Origin: Bacteroides pyogenes_A
GTDB taxonomy: Bacteria; Bacteroidota; Bacteroidia; Bacteroidales; Bacteroidaceae
Length of the DNA stretch: 64,000 nt
Direction: 5' to 3' (one strand)
Assembly (NCBI RefSeq): GCF_048595595.1
Contig: NZ_CP184347.1
Position numbers and translations under genes: made by a program. The notes beneath the pieces were generated by a model. It ran no database searches. It was given only the letters and a program-made list of their open reading frames with translations, and was not told where the DNA came from. Positions 36,254-44,859 of the stretch are shown in pieces; within the stretch, counting starts at the first letter, position 1, and each line of letters starts with the position of its first letter.

Positions 36254-36716
36254 GAAATAGTCAATAATCGACCTTAATCAATTTATTAACTTAACAAACA
36301 CCCTGCAAATATATGAGAAAAAATGAATGAAAAGATGTTTTTGCCCGAAAAGTTTCCGCAGAAAGGCATTACTGCCTGCACCGAGAAAGGAATGCGGGGG
36401 CGGTTGCATAGCCTGTTCCTCCTACGCGGCCCGCATGCCGTTGCGTCAGGTTCGTTTTCGGATGGCATTCCGGCGCATGCTTTTCCTTGTGGTCTTTCGT
36501 CTGGTGGAAACATCAGATTATGGTTGTCTTGTTTTAAAATAGGTTCGACCGCAAACTTCCCTTATGTTTTCCAAGAGTTTCATCGAAGAGAAACAAAAGT
36601 TTCCCACTAGGGAAACTTTATTTTCCCAAGCGGGAAACTTTTGTTTCCCCAGTGGGAAACTAACCATTTTATTTATAGTTACCGGCATAAGGATATATAC
36701 ATCGTCAATCCCGCAT
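36254..36716. other. Intergenic region with a cluster of GTTTCCC palindromes
   Basis: No gene is supportable. The notable content is a row of related palindromes: AGTTTCCCACTAGGGAAACT (36598-36617), TTTTCCCAAGCGGGAAA (36620-36636) and GTTTCCCCAGTGGGAAAC (36643-36660), with about 22-23 bp between centres. They lie behind the 3' end of the CPBP protease gene and may be a terminator cluster, binding sites or a repeat element. Confidence 0.55.
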
Positions 36717-37457
36717 CTATAATGCAAAGAATATGAAATACATCATTGCGAAATTGAAGCCCGAATGGGCAAGCACAGCACCCCATATCGAACAGGAATA
36801 CCATTTGCAGCAAGAGAACACGATGCAGGAGCAGAACATGGATGTTGTCCAAACGAATGCCGGAAGCGGCAGGAACATCCGGATACCGCCGATATACACT
36901 ATTCCGAAATGGGCGATGTGGGTTATTGCAAAAGCCAGAGAGTCGAATACGGCGGCTTTCTTCTCTCCAAACCGTTTCACAAAGCTGCCGTGAATAATTC
37001 CTCTATACAACAGCTCTTCCCCGATGGGGCTGAAAATCATGCCGGGAATGGCGGCCAACCAAAAGTATAATATCCTGTCTTGCCCCGGAATAGAGGTTCC
37101 GTAATTGCCGCTTCCGATGTATACGAATGCGTTATCGGTTGTTTTTCCGAACAATAACAGGAACAAACCGAATAGCACGGCACAGCAACAGCATCCTGCA
37201 ATGAAAGCGGAAACGAGGCGTACGGAATGATCGGGACGCTTCATGCCGATGTATCGCCTTCCTTCTTTGGTCAGAAATATGAGTGGGGTGAACCACATGA
37301 TCAGAAAAAGGAAGGCAACGGCGGCATAGCTCTTTGTGACGTAAGATTGCAGAACGATGAAAAAACGGGGGATTCCGAACAATAGAATCAGAAACAGACC
37401 GAACTTCCAATCGTATCGGAAGAAAGGTCTCCACCCTTTTCTTAGAATCCCGTTCAT
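36717..37457 (-). CDS. CPBP family intramembrane metalloprotease
   Basis: The 246-residue membrane protein has about seven hydrophobic helices. The CPBP (Abi) motifs are present: the EE...R motif in PIGEELLYRGIIHGSF, the FxxxH motif in FAITHIAH, and a third conserved region near the C terminus (YSCSIWGAVLAHSGFNF, with a conserved His). The family includes the eukaryotic prenyl-protein protease Rce1 and bacterial proteins tied to peptide processing or immunity. It stands directly downstream of buk on the same strand (15 bp), but a functional link to butyrate metabolism is not evident. Confidence 0.85.
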   Translation of the reverse strand: MNGILRKGWRPFFRYDWKFGLFLILLFGIPRFFIVLQSYVTKSYAAVAFLFLIMWFTPLIFLTKEGRRYIGMKRPDHSVRLVSAFIAGCCCCAVLFGLFLLLFGKTTDNAFVYIGSGNYGTSIPGQDRILYFWLAAIPGMIFSPIGEELLYRGIIHGSFVKRFGEKKAAVFDSLAFAITHIAHFGIVYIGGIRMFLPLPAFVWTTSMFCSCIVFSCCKWYSCSIWGAVLAHSGFNFAMMYFIFFAL

Positions 37458-37472
37458 CCCGCCACGTTCCGT

Positions 37473-38534
37473 TTATTTATAGGTCTGTATGGGAAGCTCT
37501 CCTTTCAATGCGCCGATGGCATTCATCGCCAGCGCTTCCATCTCGTCTTCGCCCGGATAGACCGCCACCGGAGCCAGGAACGAGATGCGCTCTTTCAAAC
37601 GGCTGATGACATACTCCGAATAGGCGATGCCGCCTGTGAGCAGAATGGCGTCGACTTTGCCGTAAAGCGCGGTAGCCGCGCCTCCGATGGTTTTGGCAAT
37701 GTTGTAAATCATGGCGTCTATCACCAGCTCCGCTTTCTTGTCGCCCGCTTCGATGGCTTTCACAATGGCGGCCACGTCGGTCGTGCCTAAGTGAGCGGCC
37801 AACCCCGCACGTCCGGCAATGCGCTTTTTCAGTTCGTCTTTCGTGAACTTCCCGCTGAAGCAAAGGTCGATGAGCTGCCCTGCCGGAAGCGTTCCTGCCC
37901 GTTCGGGCGAGAAAGGTCCTTCGCCGTCGAGGGCGTTGTTGGCATCGATGGCCTTCCCGTGGCGATGAGCCGCTACGGAAATGCCTCCGCCCAAATGACA
38001 GATGACGAGATTAAGCTTTTCGTATGTGGTGCCCTGCTCTTTGGCGTAGCGGCGGGCAATGGCCTTTTGGTTCAACGCGTGCCAGATGGTGATGCGGGGC
38101 AATAGCGGCGAACCCGTCAGCCGGGCACGTTCGTCCAGTTCGTCCACCACTCCCGGATCGGCGATGAAGGCGGGACAACCGGGAAGCGAAGCGGCGAGCT
38201 CGTCGGCAATCAGTCCGCCCAGGTTGCAGGCGTGCGTCCGCATGGCATGCTTCGTATCTTCTTTCAACACATCGTTTACCCGGTACACTCCGCCGGGTAT
38301 CGGTTTCACCAAGCCGCCGCGTCCGATGACGGCATCGAACTCGAAAGGGATGCCGTTCTTTTCGAGTTCCTGCAAAACGAGCGACTTGCGGAATTCAAAC
38401 TGGTCGATCACTTCGGGGAAGCGCGAAAGTTCCTCTATCGTGTGACGGATGTTGCTCACTAAAACCGGATTTTGATCTTCGTATACGGCTATTTTCGTCG
38501 AGGTGGAGCCGGGGTTGATGGCCAGAATCTTCAT
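37473..38534 (-). CDS. buk: Butyrate kinase
   Basis: The 353-residue protein belongs to the acetokinase superfamily, butyrate kinase branch: N-terminal ILAINPGSTSTKIAVYED (phosphate-binding), ICHLGGGISVAAHRHGKAIDANNALDGEGPFSPERAG and the C-terminal ILLTGGIAYSEYV. It transfers phosphate between butyryl-phosphate (or branched acyl-phosphates) and ADP, making ATP. It follows the phosphate butyryltransferase gene by 36 bp, so the two form the classical ptb-buk operon for acid formation from acyl-CoA. Confidence 0.95.
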   Translation of the reverse strand: MKILAINPGSTSTKIAVYEDQNPVLVSNIRHTIEELSRFPEVIDQFEFRKSLVLQELEKNGIPFEFDAVIGRGGLVKPIPGGVYRVNDVLKEDTKHAMRTHACNLGGLIADELAASLPGCPAFIADPGVVDELDERARLTGSPLLPRITIWHALNQKAIARRYAKEQGTTYEKLNLVICHLGGGISVAAHRHGKAIDANNALDGEGPFSPERAGTLPAGQLIDLCFSGKFTKDELKKRIAGRAGLAAHLGTTDVAAIVKAIEAGDKKAELVIDAMIYNIAKTIGGAATALYGKVDAILLTGGIAYSEYVISRLKERISFLAPVAVYPGEDEMEALAMNAIGALKGELPIQTYK

Positions 38535-38570
38535 AATGCGTAAATGACGGGTTAGTATGAACGGTTGGGG

Positions 38571-39503
38571 TTATTTCTTTTTCTCGCATTCGCAACTTGC
38601 CGCTTGCAGGCACGCCATGGCGATGCTGTTGTACTTCGACAGTCCTGAATCGCTGCGCGAAGTGACTACTACCGGGCAGACAGGGCCTTGCAGTATCCCC
38701 GCCATCTCGGCTTTGGCAAACAGCGATACGGATTTGTAGAACGTATTGCCCGATTCGATGTTCGGGAAGATCAGCACGTCCGCTTGTCCGTTGATGGGCG
38801 AGGCGATGCCTTTGATGTCTCCGCTGGCTTGTTCGCACGAAGTGCGCACGTCGAGAGGCCCGTCGATGATAACGTTTCCGAACTCGCCCGCTTCCGCCAG
38901 TTCGACAATGTTCACATAGTCCAGCGAGTTGGGGAATTTGGCGCTTACCTTTTCGGTGAAGTGGATAAGCGAAACGCGCGGCTGCTCGATTCCGAAATGC
39001 CGGCAGGTGCAGATGGCATACCATATCATCTCGATGCGCTGTTGCAGCGTGGGGCGCGGAATCACCGCCGCGTCGGAGAAGAAAAGCAGTTTGTGGTAAG
39101 AGGGAATTTCCATCACCGCCAGATGAGTCAGTATCTTGCCTTTGGGAAGAATCCCTTTCTCCTTGTCGAGTATGGCATGCAGCAGGTTGTCTGTATTGAT
39201 GAGGCCCTTCATCAGGATGTCCGCCCCGCCTTCGCGAACGATGCGCACGGCTTCTCGGGCGGCTTCGTCGGGGTCTTCTATATGAACGGTTTTTACGTAT
39301 TGGGGATATTTCTTGAGCGTGGCAAACCTGTCGGTTACCGATGAGTCGCCTACCATGATCAACTCAGCAAATCCTTCTTCCAAGGCGCGCGATACGGCGT
39401 ATTCGGTATGTGAATCGTTGGCGCATACCACAACGATGCGCTGCCTGCGGTTTTGCTTCTTTAAGTATTCTGTTAGCTGGGCAAAATTTCGAATGGGTTC
39501 CAT
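38571..39503 (-). CDS. ptb: Phosphate butyryltransferase
   Basis: The 310-residue protein matches the phosphate acetyl/butyryltransferase family: IVVVCANDSHTEYAVSRALEEG near the N terminus, GGADILMKGLINTDNLLHAILD in the middle, and PLDVRTSCEQASGDIKGIASPINGQADVLIFPNIESGN with GILQGPVCPVVVTSRSDS near the C terminus. It converts butyryl-CoA plus phosphate to butyryl phosphate, which butyrate kinase (next gene) uses for ATP. In Bacteroides the physiological substrate may be a branched-chain acyl-CoA. A -7-like box (GATATTTG on the minus strand) lies near 39516. Confidence 0.94.
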   Translation of the reverse strand: MEPIRNFAQLTEYLKKQNRRQRIVVVCANDSHTEYAVSRALEEGFAELIMVGDSSVTDRFATLKKYPQYVKTVHIEDPDEAAREAVRIVREGGADILMKGLINTDNLLHAILDKEKGILPKGKILTHLAVMEIPSYHKLLFFSDAAVIPRPTLQQRIEMIWYAICTCRHFGIEQPRVSLIHFTEKVSAKFPNSLDYVNIVELAEAGEFGNVIIDGPLDVRTSCEQASGDIKGIASPINGQADVLIFPNIESGNTFYKSVSLFAKAEMAGILQGPVCPVVVTSRSDSGLSKYNSIAMACLQAASCECEKKK

Positions 39504-39644
39504 AACGTTAGATTTTTAGCAAATATCTAAAAAATGATTGAGATAATCACGATGAAAACTCGAAAAAATGCGTATGTTTGATAACCTTTTGTTAGAGTTC
39601 TTCGTTTTGCCTCGTGAATATGCAGGGAGAACCGTTTTTTCGTG

Positions 39645-39652
39645 TATTTTTG
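39645..39652 (+). promoter_or_regulatory. Promoter -7 box of the LD-carboxypeptidase gene
   Basis: TATTTTTG, 37 bases before the ATG at 39690. Confidence 0.6.
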
Positions 39653-39689
39653 CAAGAAGTATTTTCCCTTCTAAAAAACAAGATTGAGT

Positions 39690-40640
39690 ATGGATATGCT
39701 GTTTCCTCCTTTTTTAGAGAAAGGAGACAAGGTGATGATTGTTTCGCCGTCGAGCAAAATAGACAACCGGTTTTTGAAAGGAGCCAAGAAGCGGCTGGAG
39801 TCGTGGGGACTGAAGGTGCTGATGGGGAAGCATGCCGGAGGAGACTCCGGGAAGTATGCCGGAACCGTCCGTCAACGCCTGAGGGACTTTCAGCGGGCTA
39901 TGGACGATCCGAAGGTGAAGGCGGTGTTTTGCAGCAGGGGAGGTTACGGAGCCGTGCATCTGATCGACAAGATCGACTTCACGGCTTTCCGCCAATCTCC
40001 GAAATGGCTGATCGGATTCAGCGACATCACTGCGTTGCACAATCTGTTTCAAGCCAACGGATACGCTTCGCTGCATGCGCTCATGGCGCGTCACCTTGCC
40101 GTTGAGCCGGAGGATGACCCCTGCGCCCTGCATTTGAAGCATATTTTGTTCGGCGAACTTCCCTTATATACTTGCGAGAAGCATCGCCTGAACAGGAAGG
40201 GCACGGCAAGAGGAGTGCTGCGCGGAGGAAACATGGCGGTGGCTTACGGGCTTCGCGGCACTCCGTACGACATTCCCGCCGAAGGAACGGTGCTGTTTCT
40301 CGAAGACATCGGCGAACGTCCCCATGCCGTGGAGCGGATGATGTATAACCTGAAACTGGGGGGAGTGCTCGAGAAACTCTCGGGGCTGATTATCGGTCAG
40401 TTTACCGAGTACGAAGAAGACCGTTCGCTGGGTAAAGAGCTGTATGCAGCGTTGGCGGATTTGGTGAAAGAATACGATTATCCCGTCTGCTTCGGCTTTC
40501 CGGTGGGACACGTCACCCGTAACTTCCCGCTTGTCAACGGCGCCGATGTGGAGTTTACGGTCGGCAGGCAAGGAGTGGAGTTGAAGTTTGTCGGCGATGA
40601 AAGCCGTAATGAGGAAGTGATTGGCGCCATTGCTCGTTGA
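39690..40640 (+). CDS. LD-carboxypeptidase (peptidase family S66)
   Basis: The 316-residue protein matches muramoyltetrapeptide carboxypeptidase (LdcA/MccF fold). Seen are KVMIVSPSSKI at the N terminus, FCSRGGYGAVHLIDKID, the nucleophile-elbow serine in LIGFSDITALHN, VLFLEDIGE carrying the catalytic Glu, and FPVGHVTRN with the catalytic His. It removes the terminal D-Ala from murein tetrapeptides during cell-wall recycling, or confers resistance to peptide-nucleotide antibiotics in the MccF branch. There is no signal peptide, so it is cytoplasmic. A TTG two codons upstream is in frame, but the ATG at 39690 fits the family start. Confidence 0.92.
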   Translation: MDMLFPPFLEKGDKVMIVSPSSKIDNRFLKGAKKRLESWGLKVLMGKHAGGDSGKYAGTVRQRLRDFQRAMDDPKVKAVFCSRGGYGAVHLIDKIDFTAFRQSPKWLIGFSDITALHNLFQANGYASLHALMARHLAVEPEDDPCALHLKHILFGELPLYTCEKHRLNRKGTARGVLRGGNMAVAYGLRGTPYDIPAEGTVLFLEDIGERPHAVERMMYNLKLGGVLEKLSGLIIGQFTEYEEDRSLGKELYAALADLVKEYDYPVCFGFPVGHVTRNFPLVNGADVEFTVGRQGVELKFVGDESRNEEVIGAIAR

Positions 40641-40856
40641 AACATTACAGGGTTTCACAGCCTGCGGAGCGTTTTCTTTCATGGCGTAGTGCAGTCTTCC
40701 CGTTGAAACATTGTAGCGTTTTATTTCCGGGTAAAGCTGTGAGGAAAAGGTCGATGGTTCCTTGTTTGTTGAGGCGCAGTTGCTGTTTATTGTTAATAAA
40801 ACACTCCGTTCGAGCGATGCTTTGACGAAAATCGCTAAATTTGAAGTCTTAACAGA

Positions 40857-41010
40857 AAAAACAGAGGCTCCGAACAGATGTAGTGAGTTTCCTAACGGAT
40901 GCAGTGGAGCCTCCGAACGAGTGAAACAGAGCCTTCAAACAGATGAAACAGAGCCTCTGAATAAACGAAACAGAAGCTCTGAACAGCTGAAACAGAGCCT
41001 CTGAATAATT
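40857..41010. repeat. Seven-unit tandem array with a 22-bp period
   Basis: Four clear units start with GAAACAG at 40923, 40945, 40967 and 40989, for example GAAACAGAGCCTCTGAATAA. Three decayed units precede them in the same 22-bp register (40857, 40879, 40901). The array fills the space between the LD-carboxypeptidase and M28 genes and ends 21 bp before the M28 start codon. No coding function is supported. Confidence 0.8.
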
Positions 41011-41031
41011 CCAAAGTATTAACACAAAAAT

Positions 41032-42033
41032 ATGAAAATGAATAAGATGTTTATCATGTCCTTGCTGAGTTCTTTCTTGTTCCTGTCGGCATTCTCGTGC
41101 GGAGGAGGAACGAAGACGGGCGCTGCGGATAAGGCAAACGGAGAGACGGCGGTCAGCGTCCCCCTGTTCGATGCGGATAGCGCCTATTTGTATATAAAGA
41201 GTCAGGTGGATTTCGGTCCGCGCGTGCCCAATACCAAAGGGCATGTGGCTTGCGGCAACTATCTGGCCGGCCGGCTGGAGAAGTTTGGCGCGCAAGTAAC
41301 CAACCAATACGCCGACCTGATTGCTTACGACGGCACTCTGCTGAAGGCGCGCAACATCATCGGTTCTTACAAGCCCGAGACTAAAAAGCGAATCGCGCTC
41401 TTTGCCCATTGGGATACACGCCCTTGGGCGGATAACGACCCCGACGAGAAGCATCACCGCACTCCTATTCTGGGAGCGAACGACGGCGCGAGCGGGGTGG
41501 GGGTTTTACTCGAAATTGCCCGTCTCATCAATCAGAACCAACCGGAGCTGGGGATCGACATTATCTTTCTGGATGCCGAAGACTATGGAGCTCCGCAATT
41601 CTACGAAGGAGAGCACCGCGAGGATGCTTGGTGCCTCGGAGCGCAATATTGGGCACGCAATCCGCACGTGCAGGGATATAACGCCCGTTTCGGAATCCTG
41701 CTCGACATGGTGGGCGGTGAAGGAAGTGTTTTCCTGAAAGAGGGCTACTCCGAGCATTTCGCCGCCGATATAAACAAGAAGGTGTGGAAAGCTGCCAAAA
41801 GGCTGGGCTACGGCAAAACGTTTGTCAACGAGCAGGGAGGCTCCGTCACCGACGACCATTTGTTCGTCAACCGCTTGGCGCGCATCAAAACCGTCGATAT
41901 TGTTCCCTACCATCCCGAAGGAAGTTTCACCCCCACATGGCATACCGTGAACGACACGATGGAGCATATCGATAAGAACACGCTGAAGGCAGTGGGGCAG
42001 ACTGTGCTTGAGGTTATTTACAACGAGAAATAA
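41032..42033 (+). CDS. M28 family zinc peptidase / glutaminyl-cyclase-like lipoprotein
   Basis: The 333-residue protein has a lipoprotein signal (FLFLSAFSC, then GGG). The catalytic domain shows the M28 metal ligands: HWDTRPWAD (His and Asp), GANDGASGVGVLLEIARL (bridging Asp), FLDAEDYG (Glu) and the C-terminal TPTWHTVNDTMEHID (His). The length and motif set fit the secreted glutaminyl-peptide cyclotransferase-like branch, which in Bacteroidetes cyclises N-terminal Gln of exported proteins; an aminopeptidase role is the alternative. It is transcribed with sufE, which starts 48 bp downstream. Confidence 0.88.
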   Translation: MKMNKMFIMSLLSSFLFLSAFSCGGGTKTGAADKANGETAVSVPLFDADSAYLYIKSQVDFGPRVPNTKGHVACGNYLAGRLEKFGAQVTNQYADLIAYDGTLLKARNIIGSYKPETKKRIALFAHWDTRPWADNDPDEKHHRTPILGANDGASGVGVLLEIARLINQNQPELGIDIIFLDAEDYGAPQFYEGEHREDAWCLGAQYWARNPHVQGYNARFGILLDMVGGEGSVFLKEGYSEHFAADINKKVWKAAKRLGYGKTFVNEQGGSVTDDHLFVNRLARIKTVDIVPYHPEGSFTPTWHTVNDTMEHIDKNTLKAVGQTVLEVIYNEK

Positions 42034-42081
42034 GGAGTGGCGGAATGCCATACATTAATATATGAAAACGTTAGATTAGCA

Positions 42082-42513
42082 ATGACGATTAATGAATTAC
42101 AGGATGAAGTGATTGCGGAGTTCAGCGACTTCGACGATTGGATGGACCGCTACCAGTTGCTTATCGATTTGGGAAACGAGCAAGAGCCGCTGGAAGATAA
42201 GTATAAGACCGGGCAAAACCTGATTGAGGGTTGCCAGAGCCGGGTATGGCTTCAGGCTGATGAAGTGGACGGTAAGATAGTGTTCAAGGCAGAAAGCGAT
42301 GCCCTGATCGTAAAGGGCATCATAGCCTTGCTGATTAAAGTGCTTTCGGGTCATACGCCCGATGAAATCCTGAACGCCGACCTTTACTTTATCGATAAAA
42401 TCGGACTGAAAGAACACCTTTCGCCCACCCGTAGCAACGGTCTGCTCTCGATGGTGAAGCAGATACGCATGTATGCGTTGGCGTTCAAGGCAAAAGGGGG
42501 CGCAGCCAAATAG
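42082..42513 (+). CDS. SufE family cysteine desulfurase sulfur acceptor
   Basis: The protein has 143 residues from the ATG at 42082; an in-frame GTG at 42037 adds 15 residues not seen in the family. It has the SufE fold with MTINELQDEVIAEFSDFDDWMDRYQLLIDLG at the N terminus and the sulfur-accepting Cys in LIEGCQSRVWL, followed by GIIALLIKVLSGHTPDEIL and LSPTRSNGLLSMVKQIR. It takes persulfide sulfur from SufS for iron-sulfur cluster assembly. No other suf gene is nearby; in Bacteroides sufE is commonly unlinked. Confidence 0.93.
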   Translation: MTINELQDEVIAEFSDFDDWMDRYQLLIDLGNEQEPLEDKYKTGQNLIEGCQSRVWLQADEVDGKIVFKAESDALIVKGIIALLIKVLSGHTPDEILNADLYFIDKIGLKEHLSPTRSNGLLSMVKQIRMYALAFKAKGGAAK

Positions 42514-42764
42514 ATACCGGCCGCACTGCCTTTATCCCCTTTGCATCGCTTATGAATGAGGCTGAAACAAGAGGCTGTTATGCTTTAAAAGAAATCCCGC
42601 CAATGGCGAGATTACTTTTTTCCGAATATTCTTTCGGGAAGCGTAGTGATTTGCGCACAGTTCCCGATAAGGTTTTTAGCGGTGATTTTGCGCTCTATAA
42701 ACAACCTTGTAGCCACCCCTTTCTTTCACTCATCCTTTGTTTGCGGTCGCTTCGTCCGGCGTTC

Positions 42765-42977
42765 TCAAGGTTTCTCCTCACGGTATTCCAGAATGTCTCC
42801 GGGCTGGCAATCCAGCTCTTTGCAGATGGCTTCGAGGGTGGAGAAACGGATGGCTTTGGCTTTCCCCGTTTTTAGTATGGATAGATTGGCGGGAGTAATA
42901 TCGATTCTCTCCGCCAATTCGCCCAGCGAAATCTTTCGCCGCGCCATCATTATGTCAAGGTTTACTATTATAGCCAT
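42765..42977 (-). CDS. Small XRE-type HTH regulator (YozG-like)
   Basis: The 70-residue protein is almost entirely a Cro/CI helix-turn-helix: MMARRKISLGELAERIDITPANLSILKTGKAKAIRFSTLEAICKELDCQPGDILEY. This type is typically encoded beside DUF2975 membrane proteins, as here (223 bp downstream of one). It is a good candidate for binding the repeated GATAAAC operators around the promoter at 44897 and so controlling its own operon. The 250 bp between its stop and sufE hold only a small hairpin. Confidence 0.88.
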   Translation of the reverse strand: MAIIVNLDIMMARRKISLGELAERIDITPANLSILKTGKAKAIRFSTLEAICKELDCQPGDILEYREEKP

Positions 42978-43019
42978 AAACTCTTTTTTTACTTTTTTAC
43001 TTACTGCGTCCGGGCACTT

Positions 43020-43120
43020 CCTGCCGGCATGTCATCGTTCGTCTACTGCTCCGTCGCGTACGACATCCTTGTCTTCTGTATCTTTCCTGCCGGTATGGCA
43101 TCGTTCGTCTACTGCATCCG
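43020..43120. repeat. Direct repeat, two copies 66 bp apart, between DUF2975 and XRE genes
   Basis: CCTGCCGGCATGTCATCGTT... (43020-43053) recurs with few changes at 43086-43120. The copies share about 30 of 34 bases. It lies in the 223-bp gap between two genes of one operon. No reading frame through it is convincing. Confidence 0.55.
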
Positions 43121-43200
43121 CGCTTCTGTCCGGTTCGTCGATGCCGTTTGCCGGACAGAGACGTATCGCTACCGACACGGAGTTCCTTCTCCGGTGTGCG

Positions 43201-43857
43201 TCAAATGGTAAGCTCCTGCTCTTCCTTTATCTTCAGTCCGATCGAAAAACTCTCCGCCACTACGAGGCAGGCGAGTCCCAACAGCAAGTCGGTCAGCTCG
43301 ATGGCATAAGGAGTGATTATGTATTTGTCGAGTGCGAGAATCTCTTTCAGATCCCGGTAGTTGGCAATCTGCGGAATGAGGTAGCACGCGAAAGAGACAA
43401 TGAGCAGCCCTCCCAGCCACCGCAACCGGCGCACGTTCTTCCATTCGAAAATCTGCGAGCGGTTGATGTCCAGAATCAGCAGGATGAAGAATATCAGCGC
43501 GGCAATGCCCGATGCGATGCCGATTAACGAACAACAGGCGTTTACTATCACGTAGGGGTAGCTTATGCCTTTCCCCACGCGAACCGCCATCTGGGTGTGA
43601 ACGACCGGCAAACTCTCTCCGCTTTTGGCGTTGATGATGCTGTCAGGTTTCCATACCGCAGTGGAGGGAATCAGGTCTACGATGCGTAAATCTCCCGCGA
43701 ATACCGCTTCTTTACTTTGCTCCGGAATGTCCCGTCTTTCTTTTGCGATGTTTATTCCGGCATGTATGCCCATCCCGAATATGTATCCTTTGGTGTACAA
43801 CGAAGCTCCCAAAGTGATAAATATCAGTATGCAAAGAATGTTGAGTCTCTTTTTCAT
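43201..43857 (-). CDS. DUF2975 membrane protein
   Basis: The protein has 218 residues from the ATG at 43857; the frame opens at a TTG three codons earlier. It has four hydrophobic helices: near the N terminus (LCILIFITLGASLYTKGYIFG), two around 103-145 (ACCSLIGIASGIAALIFFILLILDI and WLGGLLIVSFACYLIPQIA) and one near the C terminus (ELTDLLLGLACLVVAESFSIGL). This is the DUF2975 pattern, of unknown function, regularly paired with a small XRE regulator. It follows the CPBP protease gene by 12 bp in the same operon. Confidence 0.85.
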   Translation of the reverse strand: MKKRLNILCILIFITLGASLYTKGYIFGMGIHAGINIAKERRDIPEQSKEAVFAGDLRIVDLIPSTAVWKPDSIINAKSGESLPVVHTQMAVRVGKGISYPYVIVNACCSLIGIASGIAALIFFILLILDINRSQIFEWKNVRRLRWLGGLLIVSFACYLIPQIANYRDLKEILALDKYIITPYAIELTDLLLGLACLVVAESFSIGLKIKEEQELTI

Positions 43858-43869
43858 CGTTATCAAGTT

Positions 43870-44673
43870 TTAGTTGGTTGGTTCCGTTTCTTGCTTCCAC
43901 GGGTATGCCGCGCTTGTCCGGCGCATGCGTAAAAGCGCGCCTGCCAGTATGACGGCGGCTGCCGAAACAATGATGAAGTATGTGGAAGTGCCGGCAATGT
44001 CGCCCAGACTTTCCGCTTCGGGGTATCGGGCCATGAGGTAAACCGACAAGGAGTTGTTGACGATGTGCATCAGTATGCAGGGAATCAGGCTGGCTGTCTT
44101 GTAATACGTCCACGCCAGCAAAGCGCCCAATAGAAATGCGGGAAGCATCTGCGCGGGGTTGAGGTGGAACACGGCGAACAGCAGTGAGGAGATGAGGATG
44201 GCTTTCGTGGGGCTGTATTGTTTAAGCAGGGCTTTCAGTACGGCTCCTCTGAACACCAGCTCTTCTACCGTGGGGCCTATGATGGCGATGGCAAGAATGC
44301 CTCCCCATCCGGATGAAAGAATGTCGAAAGCTTGCTCCATGATGTTGGGAATGCCTTTCATCAATTCGGTAATAGCCGTTACAACCACTCCGCACGACAG
44401 AATAGCCAGTACGCTGAGCCCGAGATAAGAAGCCGACACAGGCGACCATGTGCTTCTCTCTTTGCTGATGTAACCCGCTTTCCATAGATAAAGCGCCATC
44501 AAGAACTGCCCTGCCAGTTGCGCCGGAATCAGAATCGTTTGCATGATGGCCGCCTGACTTACCGGCTGTGAAGTGCTCAGCAGGTAGAATATATATGGAA
44601 TAACGATTACGAGAGGCGCCACGATTTGCGCCAGAAGAAAGTTTATCAAAACGATTTTAATGGCTGTTTTCAT
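43870..44673 (-). CDS. CPBP family intramembrane glutamic protease
   Basis: The 267-residue protein has about eight membrane helices. CPBP motifs are GPTVEELVFRGAVLKALL (EE...R), LLFAVFHLNPAQML (FxxxH) and the third motif ILMHIVNNSLSVYL (His and Asn). The family includes immunity and processing proteases of bacteriocin and signalling-peptide systems. Upstream in the same operon is a 29-residue hydrophobic peptide gene, downstream DUF2975 and XRE genes, which makes a peptide-processing or self-protection role worth testing. The evidence for that is contextual only. Confidence 0.88.
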   Translation of the reverse strand: MKTAIKIVLINFLLAQIVAPLVIVIPYIFYLLSTSQPVSQAAIMQTILIPAQLAGQFLMALYLWKAGYISKERSTWSPVSASYLGLSVLAILSCGVVVTAITELMKGIPNIMEQAFDILSSGWGGILAIAIIGPTVEELVFRGAVLKALLKQYSPTKAILISSLLFAVFHLNPAQMLPAFLLGALLAWTYYKTASLIPCILMHIVNNSLSVYLMARYPEAESLGDIAGTSTYFIIVSAAAVILAGALLRMRRTSAAYPWKQETEPTN

Positions 44674-44727
44674 ACTTTTTTGCTGATTTTCTACATTTAG
44701 GTTTGTTCGCTCCCGGTCTTGCTCATG

Positions 44728-44817
44728 TCACGCGCTTGTGACATGACTGCATATAAACATGGCAACCATGGAAATCAATATGACCAATATCGATACGCTC
44801 ATCAATGCTTTTTTCAT
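44728..44817 (-). CDS. 29-residue hydrophobic peptide
   Basis: An ATG at 44817 opens a 29-codon frame ending in TGA at 44728: two lysines, then a single membrane-spanning stretch (MSVSILVILISMVAMFICS) and a short tail HVTSA. The start lies about 75 bp behind a perfect -7 box (44897-44904) and there is no other gene between that promoter and the CPBP protease, so it is the first frame of the operon. The stop codon lies in a perfect palindrome CATGTCAC-N6-GTGACATG (44724-44745). It could be a peptide substrate of the protease, a small membrane toxin or a leader. No known family was recognised. Confidence 0.55.
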   Translation of the reverse strand: MKKALMSVSILVILISMVAMFICSHVTSA

Positions 44818-44859
44818 AATGCGTTGCTTTTATAATTGTTGTTACTTAAAGGAATTATT

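Noticed and set aside
40857..41010. CRISPR-like array
   Set aside because: Units are contiguous 22-bp tandem copies with no unique spacers and no cas genes nearby.
40849..41457. Minus-strand ORF with repeated LFQLFRASVSFIQRL-like segments
   Set aside because: The repeats come from the 22-bp DNA array; 22 is not a multiple of 3, so the protein repeats are a by-product, and the rest is antisense to the M28 gene.
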